From Brachynemurus nebulosus (Eukaryota; Arthropoda; Insecta; Neuroptera; Myrmeleontidae): DNA of 64,000 bases. Made by a program: the position numbers and the translations under genes. The stretch lies in NCBI GenBank assembly GCA_035578155.1, contig JAPWDM010000003.1, positions 70,548,142 through 70,612,141 of the forward strand. The letters run 5' to 3'. The notes beneath the pieces were generated by a model, which was not told the origin of the DNA, did not search any database, and saw only the letters and a program-made list of their open reading frames with translations. Position 1 is the first letter of the stretch, and each line of letters begins with the position of its first letter. This document shows, piece after piece, positions 59,668 to 64,000 of the stretch.

Positions 59668-61010
59668 TTTTAATTGTTAGTCACATAGCTCGACCATGAC
59701 AGTATATACTATATGTATGCAAGGTGTGCAGTTATACATACACCATATTGCACAAACACATTCACCTGATGTGTTCAAGTAGTAACGTGTTGTATGTATC
59801 ATAATCGTTTGGTAGCGGTAGCGTTGTGACGTCATTTGCTGGCGACAGCGGTCACGGTAGTTATGAAATAGAAAATTTGTATCTTGTTAATCTATGGTTA
59901 AATGTTTCGGAATTTGGTCCACGCAACGAAATTTGTTTCAGGAGTACTAAAGAAGTGGAAGCGTTGTTATCACTTTGGAAATATTAAAGTGTTTTTTCTT
60001 CTAAAATGAAAATTTTGAAAGATTTGCCAATTTCTTGATAATTTTTCATCAGCATTAACGCACGTTAAAAATAGCTGTAAAAAAAATTTTTGAAATAATT
60101 TCATTTTCTAATAAGTTTTTATACATATAATTACACTTTTTATAATTGATAAATATTTTTCGTTTCAAGTGCAGCAAAAACAATTTATTTTACATTTTAT
60201 TTTTAATTTTTTTTTTTTTTTTTGCTACAATATATATTTATTATTATGATTTATGAATTACCAGTTCCTTTTAGAGTATTTTATAGTCATAAAAATGGTG
60301 TAAAAAATACTACAGGCACCCCAGTTAGTTAGTTTGTTCATTATTAATTATGAATGTTTAATTAGTTTATAATGTTGTTTATAATTTATAACATATGTTT
60401 TTTCGCGGTTTATAAAAAATCTATTAAACTGCCATTATGTTTATGTGTTGTGTATGTGTGAACAGTCTGGTGGATATACAGACGCATTCATTTGTAAATT
60501 TTTTTTCAATTCAATGTGTAATATTATGGTTTTTTAATCACAATTTAACGATATACAGAAATAGAGTTCATAAATTTTTATTAATATAAATTACTAGTTT
60601 TGAACATTTTTTCTGCTGTTTTATAATTGTAATATATATTTTTATTGTATAGAGTTGTAAAAGGGAGATGGTGGGAGTGTTCTACATTGAGTTTAAAGTG
60701 GTAAAAATGCAAGGAGTTCTCCTATTTACCTCGTATTTCGTAATTATAAGTGATTTTTTCTAAATATTCACATACCACATAGACCTTCATCAAGTTAATC
60801 GTTTCCAAAATGAAAATTCGGAAAACCCCAAAAAGCCACTGGATAAAAAGATAAGGGCATTTTAGGTGTTATTAAGATGTAAGTATTAATGAAAAATTGG
60901 ATCTTCTTACTCTTTTTGAGCACCACAATTTAAAGTATGTAGAGTTACGTGTAAATTGCAAAAACTGAAAAAATGAAAATTTTAAGAAATATCTCGTAAA
61001 ATATATTTAT
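59668..61010. other. No gene recognised
   Basis: A T run of about 16 near 60209. The rest is A+T rich without domain-bearing frames. Confidence 0.45.
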
Positions 61011-61057
61011 GGAAGCGCTGTGAATAACGTAAAAAAAACATTCTACACAGCGCTTCC
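61011..61057. other. Perfect 12-bp inverted repeat
   Basis: GGAAGCGCTGTG (61011-61022) is the exact inverse of CACAGCGCTTCC (61046-61057), with a 23-base A-rich loop. Confidence 0.8.
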
Positions 61058-61309
61058 ACTGTTTGTTCGATTTTATATATTTTGTGATGTAACTAGGATA
61101 GAAAAATCTTTTTTTAGTTCTCAACTGCCCCCACCAGTGCTATAATAATGTTGTTAGTGTGATAACTTGTTATCAATTTAGTTTGTCATAAATCCTAATA
61201 ATTTATGAAAGTTTTCAACTATTTTATTAAATGAGTGAATATATATAAACCACTCTAGAAAAGTAGCTAGATTTTCTGCGCAGCGCTCCCGTTCTTTATT
61301 AGGTTTTAG
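61058..61309. other. Spacer
   Basis: Nothing is recognised. Confidence 0.5.
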
Positions 61310-61885
<576 letters not shown>

Positions 61886-62164
61886 TTATGGTATAGTTGG
61901 AATGGAAAATACTTAATGTCTAACAAATCAGTCTCAGTGCTTCCATAAAGAGGGTAAATTCATATGTTTGGTTGAATTCAATTACTACATATTTGCACAG
62001 TATGAGATTCTTTATTTTTACACCTATGTAAATATAATTTTCTTTTAACTTAATATTATAAAATATGGTGGCAACGTTAGGTATCAAATAACAAAATAAC
62101 CCTGCCGTAGTGAATCTCCGTTTACAAAAATTAGTCTTTCTGGGAAACCAGTTCCTCCTTTAAA
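61886..62164. other. Spacer
   Basis: Nothing is recognised. Confidence 0.5.
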
Positions 62165-62365
62165 CCTTCTCTTTCTAATGATGTAAAAATTGTGTCAAAA
62201 ACTTTCGAATTTGAGGAACTTTTGGCAAAAAGCTAATTTTTCACGAAAAATTGCCTAAAAGCCATGTACTGGATATTGCACGTGTCTGGCTGAAGAACAA
62301 AAGTTTTTACCAAATTTCATAAAAATATGACGTTTCGTTCTTGAGTTATTGTGCGGACACAAATA
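62165..62365 (-). repeat. Microsatellite-bearing dispersed repeat, partial copy 4
   Basis: In reverse it reads ATAACTCAAGAACGAAACGT, then GAAATTTGGTAAAAAC, GCCAGACACGTGC and TTTTTACATCATTAGAAAG. The microsatellite and the GTCATGACGC half are missing. Confidence 0.7.
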
Positions 62366-64000
62366 TTAGTATATTATTATTCAGCGAGCCAGTAATGATA
62401 GCTATTGCTCACAAATTGCTTAAATTTGTAATCTATTTCTAATTTCATTAAATGTTTGTATAATATGTATAAAACGATTAAAATACATACTACTTTGTTT
62501 ACTTGCGCGTTACTACGTAACATATATTAAATTAAAACTTGATACATACATTAGTCACAAAACAATTGCAAAGCCATTGAATAATGGTTAATACTGTGAT
62601 TTCATTGGTCAAAATGATATTGAGTAATGATCATTCCTTCACACATTTGAATAATACCTAACTATCTCAACAATTAACAGATAATATACGGGGTCTTTCT
62701 AAATGATTGAATTGCTAAGGTCATTGCTGAACACAAAACTTATTTCACGGTAACTAGGTAGTGAATATTTTCTATAAAACTACATTCCCTTTTCCAAACA
62801 ACATGTCACGCTACCCAATGTTATACGTATATATAATTTTGATCATTTTTATGGAGAGCGGCAGTACTTTTATTTGTACACATTTTTTGTGACCTTGGCA
62901 CTTCAATCATTCTGAAAGACGTGGTATAATCAGTGTGTTCTTTAACAGGAGTAGAAAAACATATATACATATACATTATTACTTACATACATACATACAT
63001 ACATATACATACATACAAAATTTAGTACTTTTTCGATTCTGATAACTAAAATTTTCTTTTCCATTGCATACTCTCAACAGAACCAACACAAAGTATGAAA
63101 TATTAGAATTGAACTGATTCGAAAATTTTCACTGTACCGTCAAGAAAAAAAAGTCTAACAAGATTAATTTGTCTACGGTTACAAAAAAAGTTTTTTACCG
63201 AATTAAAATAAATCGTATCAGATTCATTTTTCGCAACGGTGCGATCATAAACATATTGAACGAAAATTTCTCAATATTTTACTTTCCCGACATTACGTCT
63301 CGTCGACCAATAAAAAAAAAAAGCGACGAAAGTGAATTTATTTACCGCGATAAATCAAAACATAATAGTGTGTGCACGTGTGAAATAAAAAGTAATACCA
63401 ACCTTCCAACAAAATCCCAACGAAAAAAAAAAAAAAAACTAATTTTCATTCAGACAGTCGAATAAGTTATTGAAAATGATTTAACTTCGACTGTGCGTCT
63501 ACACCTCCTTCAGTTGAGAAATAACAATTTAAATAACCATAAACAATACATAAATTCATCTCGCGACAAAAAGAACAAACAAAAGAAAATAAATATAACG
63601 AATAAATCTCAACTGTCAAAGCCGCTACCCAACAGCCAACCAAGCGACAGAGAAATAAAAACGAACAATTTGATACCAACTTTTGAAAAATAAAAAAACA
63701 TTAATCACATAATGTTTTGCGGGAATTACAAACAATAAAATGAGAAGCAATACCACAAAATTTACAAAGCACTTATTTACCACATAACACACGGTTCGGC
63801 ACGGTACCTACGGTACGATGCGATATTCACTGTTAGTAGTTTGTGGCGTGATCTGAATACCGGCAGAAAAAAATTGAGTCCCAAACCGTTTCGTGAGTAT
63901 ATATATACACGTTCCTAATAGGTACCAATTTATGTCATTCTTTCTCAAAAATAAAATGCATTTTCCGAAATAAAATGTTGTTTTGTTTGATATTGTTCGT
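62366..64000. other. No gene confirmed; possible 5' UTR-like sequence at the end
   Basis: A CATACATACATACATACATA run lies at 62984-63018. From about 63120 to 63720 the plus strand becomes A-rich with CAAACAAAAG- and CAACAGCCAACC-type words, unlike the T-rich surroundings and like many insect 5' UTRs. It has several short frames (63169-63465, 63493-63693) but no domain, start context or splice site that would define a gene. Confidence 0.35.

Overview
The window looks like non-coding, repeat-dense nuclear DNA from an animal, most likely an insect. It is strongly A+T rich and full of (TA)n and other microsatellites. It carries a cut-and-paste transposon mixture common in insects (hAT, piggyBac-like TTAA, pogo/Tc1-like TA and probably ISL2EU), a 5'-truncated non-LTR retrotransposon and a probable tRNA-derived SINE. 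A sap-feeding hemipteran is a guess from sequence style. I found no convincing host protein-coding gene, rRNA gene or true tRNA gene. The stretch is best read as intergenic or giant-intron DNA built by successive insertions.

Left part (1-17.2 kb): a pogo-like MITE (331-1830) is split by a piggyBac-like MITE (570-1518). A TTAA-flanked element lies at 2153-2869. A 1.2-kb element at 6252-7465 has 66-bp terminal inverted repeats (TIRs) and remnants of two convergent genes, one with a SWIM zinc finger and one with a THAP-like finger. hAT elements with 8-bp target duplications lie at 8407-9034, 9558-9748 and 16977-17173. The only long open reading frame is a reverse transcriptase (9835-11127), in a retroelement flanked on both sides by (TA)n. 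A second pogo-like MITE lies at 16026-16542.

Middle (17.2-41.7 kb): hAT transposase C-terminal remnants lie at 23419-23550 and, inside a complete-ended element, at 27734-28010. A ~31-bp tandem repeat occurs beside the first of these and at two other loci. There are 147-bp and 152-bp tandem arrays, a large foldback element with a decayed coding stretch (34709-35504), a Tc1-like element that is almost one ~800-bp palindrome (38144-38987), a SINE (39110-39447), and a TA-flanked element with repeated GGGCAAAGCGGGTA words (40678-41633).

Right part (41.7-64 kb): second copies of several families appear, including a 224-bp hairpin MITE (43387 and 54858), the foldback element (45227-45935) and a hAT element (36419 and 50829). 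There is also a pogo-type element with a surviving HTH_psq domain (52293-53733), another hAT remnant beside a foldback insertion (49141-49800), a ~120-bp satellite (56270-58190), and several copies of a dispersed repeat that carries a dinucleotide microsatellite at the same internal place.

The coding remnants all belong to mobile elements and do not form a pathway. What they record is order of insertion: several elements lie inside others, so relative ages can be read directly.
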